From the NCBI GenBank assembly GCA_902773195.1, contig CACYDL010000011.1, positions 1 to 32,682 of the forward strand: a stretch of DNA of 32,682 nucleotides, written 5' to 3'. Positions within the stretch are counted from its first letter, which is position 1. Every line of letters begins with the position of its first letter. Below the pieces are notes generated by a model. It did no database searches, was not told the DNA's origin, and saw only the letters and a program-made list of their open reading frames with translations. The stretch comes from an uncultured Lachnospiraceae bacterium (GTDB lineage Bacteria; Bacillota_A; Clostridia; Lachnospirales; Lachnospiraceae). Positions 20,802-29,012 of this stretch are shown in pieces. The position numbers and the translations under genes were made by a program.

Positions 20802-23645
20802 TCAGTTCTCCGGGACGGCTCCGCCGTCCCGCACCCAGACGTCCTCCTCTCCGCAGACGACGGCTCCCTCCCCCGCGAAGCTGCCGCAGGCGAGGCATCC
20901 GACGGCCCGGGTTCTTCCGGAGCCCGGCTCATAGTCCGTGAGCGTGTTTCCGTAAAGCGCGTATTCCCAGCAGCCGTACTGGCTGTCCAGCTGTGCGGCG
21001 GTGAGGGAGAAAATCATCCGGTTCTGCTCGTCCGTGAGGGTGCGGCCGCCGATCCGGACCGCGCCCGGACGGGCGATTTCGAGGTAGCGCTCATAGAACG
21101 CTTCCGCCGTCCGGAACTGTCTCAGCCTGTTCACGCCGTAGGCGGAGAGATACCAGCGCAAGGGATCCCGCAGCACCTTCTTCGAGATGTATTCCGCCAG
21201 CGGCATGTCCGGCGAAGCCGCGTCTCCCTCCTCAGGCAGCGCGCCGAAGCGGCTGATCCCCAGCTTTTCGTGGATCTCCCCGCAGAGCACATCCAGATTG
21301 AGGAGCGTCCCCGCGTCCCTCAGCGCGGCCGGAGCCTCGCCGAAGAAGGCGGCGTCAAGATAATCGGTGCCGTCGATCGTCCGGTAGGGTACGGCCGTAT
21401 CCGGATTCTCCGCTCCTTCTTCCGGATCGGAGACATAGTTCCCGTCCCTGATCCATCCTCCCGCGGCGTCGACACAGTACCGGCTGACCTTGCGGAAGCC
21501 GTTCACCGCGCCGTCCGGTTCGGGCTCGGGAAGGATCACGCCTTCCGCCGGATCCCGGATCCACTGGGCGTAGAGCGTCGCCTCGGGATCGGCCCGGGAC
21601 AGGACGTATTTGCTGCCCCCGTAGTACTCCGTCCCCGATCCGTTCTTCAGGACGTTCCAGCCTCGGAAGGTATAGCCCTTTCTCTCCGGATCCTGTTCGG
21701 GAATGGTGATGCCGTATCTGTCGGCCGTCGACTGCTTCGTGATGACCGTCTCCTCGGCGGTTCCTCCGTTTCCGTCCAGCGTCAGCCGGTAGGTGTAAAC
21801 CGGCTTCCGCTTCCACTTCGCGTAGAGCATCAGCGTCGGGTCGGACGACGTCCGCGCCACGGTGACGCCCGGTGAGAAATTGGCGCCGGTCCCGTCCGGC
21901 TCGGAGTTCCAGTAGAGGAAGGTATAGCCCTCTCTTACCGGCACCGGCGAAGAGGGAATCTGCAGCCTCACGCTCCGGTCCGCGGAGCGCATCTTCACCG
22001 CGTCGGGCGCGCCCGTTCCGCCGTTCGGGTCAAACAGCAGGCGGTAGGTGACCACCGGCTTCGCTTTCCATCTGGCGTAGAGCGTGAGCGTGGGATTGGA
22101 CGACCGGCGGGTGACGGAATGGCCCGGCGTAAAGTTCGCGCCGGTTCCGTCCGGCTCGGAGTTCCAGTAGAGGAACTCGTAGCCCTCCCGCACCGGGATC
22201 GGCGAAGACGGAATCCAGAGCTTCACGGTCTTGTCCGTGGAACGCATCGTCACCCTGGACGGGGCGCCCTTGCCCCCGTTCGCGCTGAAGGTCAGGCTGT
22301 AGCTGTACACCGGCTTCTTCTGCCATCTCGCGTAGAGCGTGAGGACCGGGTCCGCGGCCGTTCTCGTCACGGCCCGGCCGGGGGCGAAATTGGCGCCGGT
22401 CCCGTCCGGCTCGGAGTTCCAGTAGAGGAAGGTATAGCCTTCTCTTACCGGCACCGGCGAGGCGGGGATCACAAGCTTCACCGTCTGATCCACGGAGCGG
22501 AGCGTCACCTTCTCCGGCGTTCCCCGACCGCCGTTCGCGTCGAATCTGAGGCCGTAGTTGATCACGGGCTTCTTCTTCCATCTCGCGTAAAGCGTGAGGG
22601 AGGGAGCGGACGCCTTTCTCGTCACAGTGCCGCCGGGCGAGAAATTCGCGCCGGTCCCGTCCGGCTCGGAGTTCCAGTAGAGGAACTCGTAGCCCTCCCG
22701 CACCGGGATCGGGGAAGCGGGGATATCCAGCTTGACCGTCTTGCTGGCCGACCGTTTCGTCACCTTGTCCGGTCTGCCCTTTCCCCCGTTCGCGTTGAAA
22801 GTCAGGCTGTAGGTGACGGCCTTCTCCGACGTCCAGCGCGCGTAGAGCGTGAGGGACGGATCGGAGGCCCGCCTCGTCACGGTCTTGCCGGGGGAGAAAT
22901 TCCGGCCCGTGCCGTCGGGTTCCGTGTTCCAGTACAGGAATTTATAGCCCTTTCTCGTGGGCACCGGGGACTTCGGAATCGTCAGGGTGACCGAGTCGTT
23001 GGAGGAGACCTTTTTCACCGCGGCCGGCGAGCCGGTGCCGCCGTTGCCCCTGAAGACGAGGCTGTAGGTCCGCTTCTTCTTCCAGCGGGCGTAGAGCTTG
23101 CGCTCGCCCGGCTTTGAGAAGCTGACGGCGCCGCCCGCCTTGTAGCTGCTCCCCTGCCCGTCCTTCTGTGTGTTCCATCCGAGAAAGGTATAGCCCTCCC
23201 GCACCGGCTTGACGGAGGAGACGCGGGCCTGTACGCCCGACGTCTTGCTCGACACCATGACGGTCTCCGCCGGAGGGTTCGAGCCCCCGTTGGGATAATA
23301 GTGGAGGGTAAACGCGTTGCCCTTGCGCCACCTGGCGTACAGGGTGACGCGGTTCGAATAGGAGTAGACGCTCATCATGGAGCCGCAGCGGTAATCGGTG
23401 CCGGATCCGTCTGATCTCGTGTTCCAACCGAGGAACGCGTACCCGGACCTTTGGGGCTTCGTGTAGCTGATCATAAAGGTATAGGGGTCCGCATTCGTCG
23501 CTTTGACGATCTCCTCCGGACCGCCGGATCCTCCGTTCGGCCTGAATGAGATCACATAGGTCGCCGCGCCCGCCTCCACGGCGGGGACCGCCGCCATAAA
23601 CATACAGACGGCAAGCCAGATCAGGACTCTTCTCGTAATCTTCAC
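20802..23645 (-). CDS. Secreted InlB B-repeat (Flg_new) protein (GTG start)
   Basis: A 947-residue exported protein. The start is GTG 23645, 8 nt after AAAGGAGG, giving a signal peptide (MKITRRVLIWLAVCMFMA, ending EAGA); upstream ATGs put the ribosome binding site inside the coding region. Residues about 35-690 contain eight Listeria-Bacteroides (InlB B-type) repeats with the pattern YxLxFxxNGGxGxPxxV, then GYxFLYWNxExDGTGxNF, then LTLYARW. The last about 260 residues are unrelated, with no recognised domain (GGWIRDGNYVSDPEEG, then SKKVLRDPLRWYLSAYGVNR, then QYGCWEYALYGNTLTDYEPG) and several Cys. No anchor motif is seen. B-repeats often occur in cell-surface adhesins. The near-identical repeats make the gene prone to copy-number change. 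Confidence 0.88.
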   Translation of the reverse strand: MKITRRVLIWLAVCMFMAAVPAVEAGAATYVISFRPNGGSGGPEEIVKATNADPYTFMISYTKPQRSGYAFLGWNTRSDGSGTDYRCGSMMSVYSYSNRVTLYARWRKGNAFTLHYYPNGGSNPPAETVMVSSKTSGVQARVSSVKPVREGYTFLGWNTQKDGQGSSYKAGGAVSFSKPGERKLYARWKKKRTYSLVFRGNGGTGSPAAVKKVSSNDSVTLTIPKSPVPTRKGYKFLYWNTEPDGTGRNFSPGKTVTRRASDPSLTLYARWTSEKAVTYSLTFNANGGKGRPDKVTKRSASKTVKLDIPASPIPVREGYEFLYWNSEPDGTGANFSPGGTVTRKASAPSLTLYARWKKKPVINYGLRFDANGGRGTPEKVTLRSVDQTVKLVIPASPVPVREGYTFLYWNSEPDGTGANFAPGRAVTRTAADPVLTLYARWQKKPVYSYSLTFSANGGKGAPSRVTMRSTDKTVKLWIPSSPIPVREGYEFLYWNSEPDGTGANFTPGHSVTRRSSNPTLTLYARWKAKPVVTYRLLFDPNGGTGAPDAVKMRSADRSVRLQIPSSPVPVREGYTFLYWNSEPDGTGANFSPGVTVARTSSDPTLMLYAKWKRKPVYTYRLTLDGNGGTAEETVITKQSTADRYGITIPEQDPERKGYTFRGWNVLKNGSGTEYYGGSKYVLSRADPEATLYAQWIRDPAEGVILPEPEPDGAVNGFRKVSRYCVDAAGGWIRDGNYVSDPEEGAENPDTAVPYRTIDGTDYLDAAFFGEAPAALRDAGTLLNLDVLCGEIHEKLGISRFGALPEEGDAASPDMPLAEYISKKVLRDPLRWYLSAYGVNRLRQFRTAEAFYERYLEIARPGAVRIGGRTLTDEQNRMIFSLTAAQLDSQYGCWEYALYGNTLTDYEPGSGRTRAVGCLACGSFAGEGAVVCGEEDVWVRDGGAVPEN
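21780..23060. repeat. Tandem 255-bp coding repeat
   Basis: Homologous positions of the motif tcggagttccagtagagg recur at 21901, 22156, 22411 and 22666, and in diverged form at 22921, exactly 255 bp (85 codons) apart. Units are most alike in the middle. The neighbouring first three units and the last unit are more diverged, which suggests recent expansion of the central block. Confidence 0.85.
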
Positions 23646-23711
23646 TGCCGCTTCCTCCTTTGCTGTCATGCTCATGCCGCGCTGCACTGCCGGCACTTTT
23701 TTCCTTCTCTA

Positions 23712-23740
23712 AATATATCCTGAATCAGGAGAGTTTTCAA
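23712..23740 (-). promoter_or_regulatory. Promoter with operator-like palindrome for the B-repeat protein
   Basis: TTGAAA (23740-23735) and TATATT (23717-23712) are 17 bp apart on the minus strand. The spacer contains TCCTGA-T-TCAGGA, a perfect 6-bp palindrome suited to a repressor dimer. The start would be about 60 nt before GTG 23645. Confidence 0.7.
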
Positions 23741-23811
23741 CTGCCGCGCTTCCGCCGCTGAAGCCGTTTCTTCGTTATAAACAGGACTGCAGCGGACGCT
23801 TCGTGGCAGTC

Positions 23812-24290
23812 TCATCCTTCGTCCGCTGGGATCGTGTTCTCCTTCGTCAGATTCTGGGACTTGCAGTACGCCCTCAGCTCATTCGAAGCGTTAATTCCCG
23901 CGTAGTGGAATCCGCCCGGCTCCGCCTTCGCGTCCGAGATGAAATCCACGAAGGAGGAGCTGCCGCGGTAGACCGCGTCGACGACCTGGGGCTCCCCCCG
24001 TCGTCGAAGACGAGAATCGTGTCCGGTATACCGTTGTGGTCAAAATCCTGCAGATAGAGGTTGTACTCGCCGCTGCCGTCCAGATCCACGGCCATCATGT
24101 CGATCTTCCTTCCGACCGAGTCGCTCGAGAAGGATACGTCCGCCACGCCGTCCCCGTCGAGATCGAGAGCGATTTCTCTCCATCCGCTGCGCACCGGCAT
24201 CCGGCTGAGCTCCGGATCATTTTTGATCTTCTTCTTGGCCTGTCGAATACTGACTCTCTTTACTTCCTCACTTTTCCCCTCCTTGTAGGC
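23812..24290 (-). pseudogene. Frameshifted small protein with calcium-loop-like motifs
   Basis: From upstream to downstream on the minus strand the first frame reads EVKRVSIRQAKKKIKNDPEL and then DLDGDGVADV, DLDGSGEYNL and DFDHNGIPDTILVFDDGG, three Asp-rich loops like those of EF-hand, dockerin or thrombospondin type 3 repeats. At a run of six G (plus-strand C at 23994-23999) the coding signal jumps to another frame: EPQVVDAVYRGSSSFVDFIS, then FHYAGINASNELRAYCKSQN, ending at a TGA at 23812-23814. One extra G would restore the frame. The upstream end also lacks a start codon: the open frame begins after a TGA near 24295 and the first ATG is at 24200. So it is disrupted, subject to slippage, or contains a sequencing error. 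Function unknown. Confidence 0.65.
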
Positions 24291-24453
24291 TTTTCTGAGA
24301 TTTCACCGGTTTCACTGAAAATTACTATATATTCACTGCACCGTTTTCTGTCGTATGGTATTATCTTATTGTATGTCAGTTCATGCGGCATGGCAATTCC
24401 TTCGTCGCCGCTGTCCTGTCTGTCTCGCGAGGCGCCTGATTAAGGGGGGAATT

Positions 24454-25161
24454 ATGCTTCGGATTGAACATCTGACGAAAACCTACGGTGAAAAAAAAGC
24501 GGTGGACGACCTGTCTCTTCACATTATGCCGGGAGAAATCTTCGGGTTTATCGGGCACAACGGCGCCGGCAAGAGCACGACGATCAAATGCGCCGTGGGC
24601 ATACTGAAGTATGACGGGGGAACCATTGCGGTCAACGGAAAAAAACTCCCGGAAGACCCGGTGGCCTGCAAGAGGGAGCTGGCCTATATCCCGGACAACC
24701 CGGATCTCTATGAGTTCATGAGCGGAATAAAGTATCTGAATTTCATCGCGGACATATTTGCGATCCCGTCCGCCGTAAGGCAGGAAAGAATCCGGAAATA
24801 TGCCGATCTGCTTGAGCTGACGCAGGATCTGGGACAGCCGGTCTCCGCCTATTCCCATGGGATGAAGCAGAAGCTGGCCGTGATCGCGGCCTGGGTCCAC
24901 GACCCCAAACTGATCGTGATGGACGAACCCTTTGTCGGCCTTGACCCGAAAGCGTCCCATCTGCTGAAGGAAATGATGCGCGAACACTGCGACAGGGGCG
25001 GAGCCATCTTCTTCTCCACCCATGTGCTGGAGGTGGCGGAGAAGCTCTGCGACAAGGTGGCCATCATCAAGCAGGGCCGGCTGGTCAGGGAAGGGACGAT
25101 GGAAGAGGTGAAGGGCGACGAGAGCCTCGAAGAAGTCTTCCTGGAACTGGAGGCGGAATAA
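24454..25161 (+). CDS. ABC transporter ATP-binding protein (ABC-2 exporter type)
   Basis: The 235-residue ABC ATPase has Walker A GHNGAGKST, signature YSHGMKQKLA (a variant of LSGGQ), Walker B LIVMDEPF with its Glu, VGLDP D-loop and the switch His in FFSTHVLEVAEKL. ATG 24454 follows AAGGGGGG; a longer frame from 24355 has no homology upstream. It is immediately followed (TAA then ATG) by the permease gene, so the pair is an exporter. The unusual signature HGMKQK is common in ABC-2 type ATPases of Clostridia. Substrate unknown; the long AT-rich region 24300-24450 probably holds the promoter, but I cannot define it. Confidence 0.88.
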   Translation: MLRIEHLTKTYGEKKAVDDLSLHIMPGEIFGFIGHNGAGKSTTIKCAVGILKYDGGTIAVNGKKLPEDPVACKRELAYIPDNPDLYEFMSGIKYLNFIADIFAIPSAVRQERIRKYADLLELTQDLGQPVSAYSHGMKQKLAVIAAWVHDPKLIVMDEPFVGLDPKASHLLKEMMREHCDRGGAIFFSTHVLEVAEKLCDKVAIIKQGRLVREGTMEEVKGDESLEEVFLELEAE

Positions 25162-26760
25162 ATGCTGAGGGTATTGGTAAAAAAGCAGCTTGCGGAAGTG
25201 TTCAAAAGCTACTTCTATGACGCGAAAAAGAACCGGATGCGCCCGAAATGGGCCATCGCGGCGTGGATCGTTTTCTTTGTCCTGCTCATGTTCGGGGTCC
25301 TGGGAGGCATGTTCACCGCCCTTTCGCTGACCCTGTGCGGAGGGCTGACGCAGGCCGGACTGGGCTGGATGTATTTCCTGCTGATGGGAGGCATCGCCAT
25401 AGCCCTCGGCGCGTTCGGCAGCGTGTTCAATACCTACGCGGGACTGTACCTGGCCAAAGACAACGATCTGCTTCTGTCTCTGCCGATCCCGGTGAGGACG
25501 ATCATCGCCGCCCGTCTGGCAAACGTCTGGCTCATGGGAGCCATGTACGCCACCGTCGTCATCGTCCCGGGAATCGTGGTCTACTGGATCCGGACGGGGA
25601 TCGACGCGGGAAAGGTGATCTGCGGGATTCTTCTCTATCTTGTCGTAACGTTTACGGTGCTGCTTCTCTCCTGCCTGCTTGGCTGGGTGATCGCAAAAAT
25701 CAGCCTGAGGCTGAAAAACAAAAGCTTTATCACCGTTCTTATCTCCCTGCTTTTTATCGGGGGCTATTACTTTTTCTATTTCAGGGCCAATGATCTGATC
25801 AGGACCATTCTCCAGAACGGGGCGTATTACGGGGAGAAGCTCAGAGGCTCGGCCTACGGCCTCTATCTCTTTGGCAGAATCGGTGAGGGAGACTTTGCCG
25901 CCGCGGGCGTCTTCGCGGCCGGCACGGCGGCGGTATGTCTGCTTGTCTGGAGAATCCTCTCCCGGAGCTTTCTGAATATCGCCACCTCCGCCGGGCGGGC
26001 GGACCGGGTCCGCTATGTCGAAAAAGCCGTCCGGGAGAAGTCCGTGTTCCGGGCGCTGCTCGGCAAAGAGTTTGCCCGATTCACGTCCAGCGCCAGCTAT
26101 ATGCTGAACTGCGGTCTGGGGGTCCTTCTGATCCCGGCCTTCGGCGTGTTCCTGCTGATCAGGGGACGTGAGGCTTTTGAGATCGTCGGCAGAGTCATCC
26201 CCGGGATACCGGACTGCGCCGCGGTCCTGATCTGCGCGGCCTTGTGTCTGCTCGCCTCCATGAACGATATGGCGGCCCCCTCGGTGTCCCTCGAGGGGAA
26301 AAGCCTGTGGATCCCTCAGTCGCTGCCGGTGAGACCGCAGACGGTTCTCAGAGCCAAGACGGCCGTGCATCTGATCCTTACCGGTATTCCCATGCTGTTT
26401 GCGGCCGTATGCGGCGGCGTCATCGTTCCGGCTTCCGCGCCGCTGAAAATACTGATCTGCGTGACGTCCCTGGTCTATGCGCTCTTCTCGGCGCTGTTCG
26501 GCATGTGCGTCGGCCTCCGGATGCCGCTCCTCAACTGGACCAGCGAGACCGCGCCGATCAAACAGAGCGGCGCGGTGGTCATCGTTCTTTTCGGCGGCTG
26601 GGGCATCGCCGCCGCCATGGCGGTGCTGTATCCGGCGGCCGGTCACATAATCGGGGCGGTGCCTTACCTGGCGGTCTGGAGTGCCGCGCTGGCGGCTGTT
26701 TCCCTCGCTCTGATCAGATGGCTGAAACTCAGAGGGGCGGAAATCTTTGCTTCGCTGTGA
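25162..26760 (+). CDS. ABC exporter permease subunit
   Basis: A 532-residue hydrophobic protein with roughly 10-12 membrane helices and no recognisable nucleotide-binding motif. It begins directly after the TAA of the ATPase gene (ATG at 25162) and so is its membrane partner. The N-terminus MLRVLVKKQLAEVFKSYFYD and a long cytosolic DAKKNRMRPKW region precede the first helix; PSVSLEGKSLWIPQSLPVRP lies in the middle and is a signature of large ABC-2-like putative exporters. Substrate is unknown. No terminator was found in the 117 bp that separate it from the convergent permease gene ending at 26877. Confidence 0.82.
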   Translation: MLRVLVKKQLAEVFKSYFYDAKKNRMRPKWAIAAWIVFFVLLMFGVLGGMFTALSLTLCGGLTQAGLGWMYFLLMGGIAIALGAFGSVFNTYAGLYLAKDNDLLLSLPIPVRTIIAARLANVWLMGAMYATVVIVPGIVVYWIRTGIDAGKVICGILLYLVVTFTVLLLSCLLGWVIAKISLRLKNKSFITVLISLLFIGGYYFFYFRANDLIRTILQNGAYYGEKLRGSAYGLYLFGRIGEGDFAAAGVFAAGTAAVCLLVWRILSRSFLNIATSAGRADRVRYVEKAVREKSVFRALLGKEFARFTSSASYMLNCGLGVLLIPAFGVFLLIRGREAFEIVGRVIPGIPDCAAVLICAALCLLASMNDMAAPSVSLEGKSLWIPQSLPVRPQTVLRAKTAVHLILTGIPMLFAAVCGGVIVPASAPLKILICVTSLVYALFSALFGMCVGLRMPLLNWTSETAPIKQSGAVVIVLFGGWGIAAAMAVLYPAAGHIIGAVPYLAVWSAALAAVSLALIRWLKLRGAEIFASL

Positions 26761-26876
26761 TCCGGCGGACTGTTTCAGGCGTTCCTTCCGCCTTGTTCCC
26801 AAGAACCTTAAAAGCCGCATGCCGCGATGGAACAGAGCCTCTTCAGAAACGATGGTTTTCAGACTGTCCCAGGTGA

Positions 26877-28145
26877 TTACGCCCAGATATACCACAGATA
26901 CAGATATCCGGTTATCACCGCCACTAAGGTGTAGGGAAGACCTATTCGCATAAACTCTGTAAACGACACCTGATATCCTTCTTTTCTGAGCATTCCGACA
27001 GCGGCAATATTCGCGGATGCACCGACAGGGGTTATGTTGCCGCCCAAGGTAGCACCTGACAGCAGACCGAAGTACAGAAGATACGGTTCTGTCCCCAGCG
27101 CGGCCGTTACGGCCGTCAGAACAGGCAGCATCGTCGCCACATAGGGGATGTTGTCTACAAAGGCAGAGATTAACACAGATCCCCAGACTACGATGGTATA
27201 TAACAGAAAGATATTGTTTCCACCGATTGTAACGATGAGGTCTGCAAAGTCATCGATGATACCGACGTTTGTCAGTCCCCCGATCACGATAAATAACCCC
27301 GTAAGAAGCCCCAGTGTCTCAAAGTCCAGATTCTTTATGGCCGCTATGGCACGATGCGTCTTTTTTTGCTGAATATAATCCATCAGAACCGTCGCAGCTG
27401 CCAGCGAGCAGCAGATCATACCGTTTATCATCTGAGGCGTATCCGGGATGAAGGAAGCGGTAATCAGGGCAGCAACCATAAGGATCAGCATGGCAGTCGG
27501 CATATAATGGCTGACTGCAGTTCTTTCAGCGGATGAAACCGGCGCCTTATCTCTGCGAAACAGGAACATCATGACAGGGATCGTGGCCAGCGCCCCGAGT
27601 TCTACCGCAAAGAAGATGCCGGGCCGCCCCTTCATCCAGAAGAAATTCATGAAATTCATGTCTGCATAATCTCCCAGCATGATGGATGTGGTATCCCCGA
27701 CAAGTGTGGCAGCTCCCTGAAGATTAGAAGATACCGCGATGGAGAGGATCATCCCCACCGGGCTCATTTTCAGTTTTCTGCAGACAGCCATCCCTACCGG
27801 AGCGACCATCAGTACCGTAGCAACATTGTCAATAAACGCCGAGATTACGCCGGCAAACAGAGACATCAGTATGGTCACCCACATCACGTTTCCGGCTTTT
27901 CCCAGCAGAATATCCGCCAGAAGATTCGGCATATGGGAATCAATGAAGTAATAGACGATAATCATGGTTCCTGCTATCATCAGCAAAACATTCCAGTTGA
28001 TCGCCGACACCAGACTGCCCGGCGGCAATATGCCTGAGATAAGAAAAACCGCCGCCACGGACAAGGCGTAAAACGGCCTGTATTTCGGCCTGGCGATCAT
28101 TAAGACATACATCAGCACAAACAGAACGAGAGCCAAAATCTTCAT
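26877..28145 (-). CDS. SLC13/ArsB-superfamily anion or metal permease under Mn2+ riboswitch control
   Basis: A 422-residue permease of about 11 helices, of the ion transporter superfamily (ArsB/NhaD/SLC13/CitM). The first repeat carries AFIDNVATVLMVAP and AVSSNLQGAATLVGDTTSIM; the second carries AFVDNIPYVATMLPV and GATLGGNITPVGASANIAAV, the two pseudo-symmetric substrate loops with an aromatic/Asp-Asn pair. These families move arsenite, Na+/H+, dicarboxylates or citrate. The gene lies behind a yybP-ykoY riboswitch, which elsewhere controls manganese exporters, so Mn2+ (or a Mn-chelate) export or Mn-linked anion transport is an inference. The ATG has GGAGGAA 5-6 nt upstream. More AT-rich than the genes around it. 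Confidence 0.82.
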   Translation of the reverse strand: MKILALVLFVLMYVLMIARPKYRPFYALSVAAVFLISGILPPGSLVSAINWNVLLMIAGTMIIVYYFIDSHMPNLLADILLGKAGNVMWVTILMSLFAGVISAFIDNVATVLMVAPVGMAVCRKLKMSPVGMILSIAVSSNLQGAATLVGDTTSIMLGDYADMNFMNFFWMKGRPGIFFAVELGALATIPVMMFLFRRDKAPVSSAERTAVSHYMPTAMLILMVAALITASFIPDTPQMINGMICCSLAAATVLMDYIQQKKTHRAIAAIKNLDFETLGLLTGLFIVIGGLTNVGIIDDFADLIVTIGGNNIFLLYTIVVWGSVLISAFVDNIPYVATMLPVLTAVTAALGTEPYLLYFGLLSGATLGGNITPVGASANIAAVGMLRKEGYQVSFTEFMRIGLPYTLVAVITGYLYLWYIWA

Positions 28146-28234
28146 CTTATTCCTCCATCACTTCTCCTGAATGCCCGATCAACAATATGCCTGGAACTCC
28201 CGGAAAGAAATCTGACGTATTTCACGGCGACGAT

Positions 28235-28277
28235 AAAAAAAAGACTTTTACCACAACCTAAGCTGTGGTAAAAGTCT
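28235..28277 (-). terminator. Switchable intrinsic terminator of the Mn2+ riboswitch
   Basis: On the minus strand a perfect 14-bp stem, AGACTTTTACCACA / TGTGGTAAAAGTCT, with loop GCTTAGGT, is followed by a run of Ts (28241-28235). Its 5' arm overlaps the 3' strand of the aptamer (28267-28281), so aptamer folding and termination exclude each other. Confidence 0.92.
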
Positions 28278-28358
28278 CGCCACTTCGAACAGATTCCGGG
28301 GATAAGTCCCGTACTGACGGAATATGTTGCGCACCTGCGCCGGCTACTCCCTGATACC
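28267..28358 (-). ncRNA. yybP-ykoY manganese riboswitch
   Basis: Read on the minus strand: GGTATCAGGGAGTAGCC, then the small hairpin GCGC-AGGT-GCGC, then AACATA, a TTCCG/CGGAA stem, and GGCGAGACTTTTACC. These match the conserved GGGGAGUAG, CAACAUA and GGCxAGACC/UUU blocks of the yybP-ykoY family, which senses Mn2+. P1 pairs GGTA with TACC and GCC with GGC. The 3' strand is shared with a terminator arm, so ligand binding should turn the gene on. Promoter TTGACA/TATGAT lies directly upstream. Confidence 0.8.
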
Positions 28359-28364
28359 TAGTCT

Positions 28365-28394
28365 ATCATATGGCAAAGAAGAGTTCTTTGTCAA
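28365..28394 (-). promoter_or_regulatory. Promoter of the Mn2+ riboswitch-permease unit
   Basis: Perfect -35 TTGACA (28394-28389) and -10 TATGAT (28370-28365) with an 18-bp spacer on the minus strand, ending 7 bp before the first riboswitch base. Divergent from the promoter at 28441-28469, so the two regulatory units are back to back. Confidence 0.75.
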
Positions 28395-28440
28395 CGGTTT
28401 GTATCCGGACGGCGGCGTAAAGCCGATGAGACCAAATGCC

Positions 28441-28469
28441 TTGACAGGAGAAGGAAATCAGCGTAAAAA
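28441..28469 (+). promoter_or_regulatory. Promoter for the small protein at 28507
   Basis: Perfect TTGACA (28441-28446), 17-bp spacer, then TAAAAA (28464-28469), a weaker -10. It lies 38 bp before the ATG at 28507 and supports plus-strand transcription here. Confidence 0.55.
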
Positions 28470-28506
28470 TAAGAATCGGTTGACTCATGGGATCAGGTGA
28501 GACAGA

Positions 28507-28938
28507 ATGAGGCATCATTTGCAGATCAGGAAAATAACAGCCATTCCGGGAAGAAGCATCCTTCTGATGCTTGTTTTTTCGATGCTCGTTTTCCCTGTCA
28601 GCGTGAGTCTGAACCAGCTGCCGGAATACAGCCTGTGCAGTGAAGGCCTCAAGGCAAGGGAAGCTTCCCTGTCCGTCGCGCACATGGTGTTCCAGTATCT
28701 GGAACTGTCCAGGGAAGCCGGAGGCAGCCGCTCCTCGGACACCGTGAAGAAGGCATCCGGGGAAAAACGTACGGATGTCAGGCTCTCTGTTCTCCTTCTG
28801 GCAGTTCTGAGGAACTGTATCAGAATTCCTGCCTTTCCTACCGTCGGGAGGAGATTTCCCTTCCACAATTCATTCATCCACAGCCGCCGCATTATTCTGA
28901 GATATCAGCAGCGGCAGGACGGCGTAACAATCCACTGA
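28507..28938 (+). CDS. Small uncharacterised protein with one membrane segment
   Basis: A 143-residue product. Residues about 1-15 are positively charged (MRHHLQIRKITAIPGRS), then one hydrophobic helix (ILLMLVFSMLVFPVSVSLNQ), a polar middle with Ser/Arg-rich stretch, a second mildly hydrophobic segment (LSVLLLAVLRNCIRI) and a basic end (FIHSRRIILRYQQRQDGVTI). I recognise no domain. Evidence that it is real: a TTGACA promoter, an AGGTGAG ribosome binding site 5 nt upstream of the ATG, and a terminator 25 bp after the stop. It is divergent from the Mn2+-riboswitch permease. Antisense frames in the same region have no such signals. Confidence 0.55.
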   Translation: MRHHLQIRKITAIPGRSILLMLVFSMLVFPVSVSLNQLPEYSLCSEGLKAREASLSVAHMVFQYLELSREAGGSRSSDTVKKASGEKRTDVRLSVLLLAVLRNCIRIPAFPTVGRRFPFHNSFIHSRRIILRYQQRQDGVTIH

Positions 28939-28962
28939 TATAACGAAACGAAACGTAGTCAT

Positions 28963-28986
28963 CTCATGCAGCGCATGGGCTTTTTT
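28963..28986 (+). terminator. Intrinsic terminator after the 28507 gene
   Basis: CTCATGC / GCATGGG (7 bp including one T.G pair) with an AGC loop, then C and TTTTTT. It ends the transcript started at 28441-28469; read-through would reach the two small genes that follow. Confidence 0.75.
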
Positions 28987-29012
28987 GGCGTGCGGGAAAC
29001 GGAGGTTATAGG

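Noticed and set aside
19746..21875. 709-codon plus-strand frame over the aldo/keto reductase and B-repeat protein
   Set aside because: It spans two convincing minus-strand genes and their intergenic region.
21780..23060. Regularly spaced repeats considered as a CRISPR array
   Set aside because: The 255-bp period is in frame and encodes InlB-type B-repeats; there are no short repeats with unique spacers anywhere in the window.
24376..26895. 839-codon minus-strand frame over the ABC exporter pair
   Set aside because: The plus strand has clear ATPase motifs and coupled starts; the antisense product is Arg/His/Gln-rich without domains.
28366..28892. Minus-strand frames opposite the 28507 gene
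   Set aside because: Plus strand has a promoter, ribosome binding site and terminator; the minus frames cross the Mn2+ riboswitch promoter.
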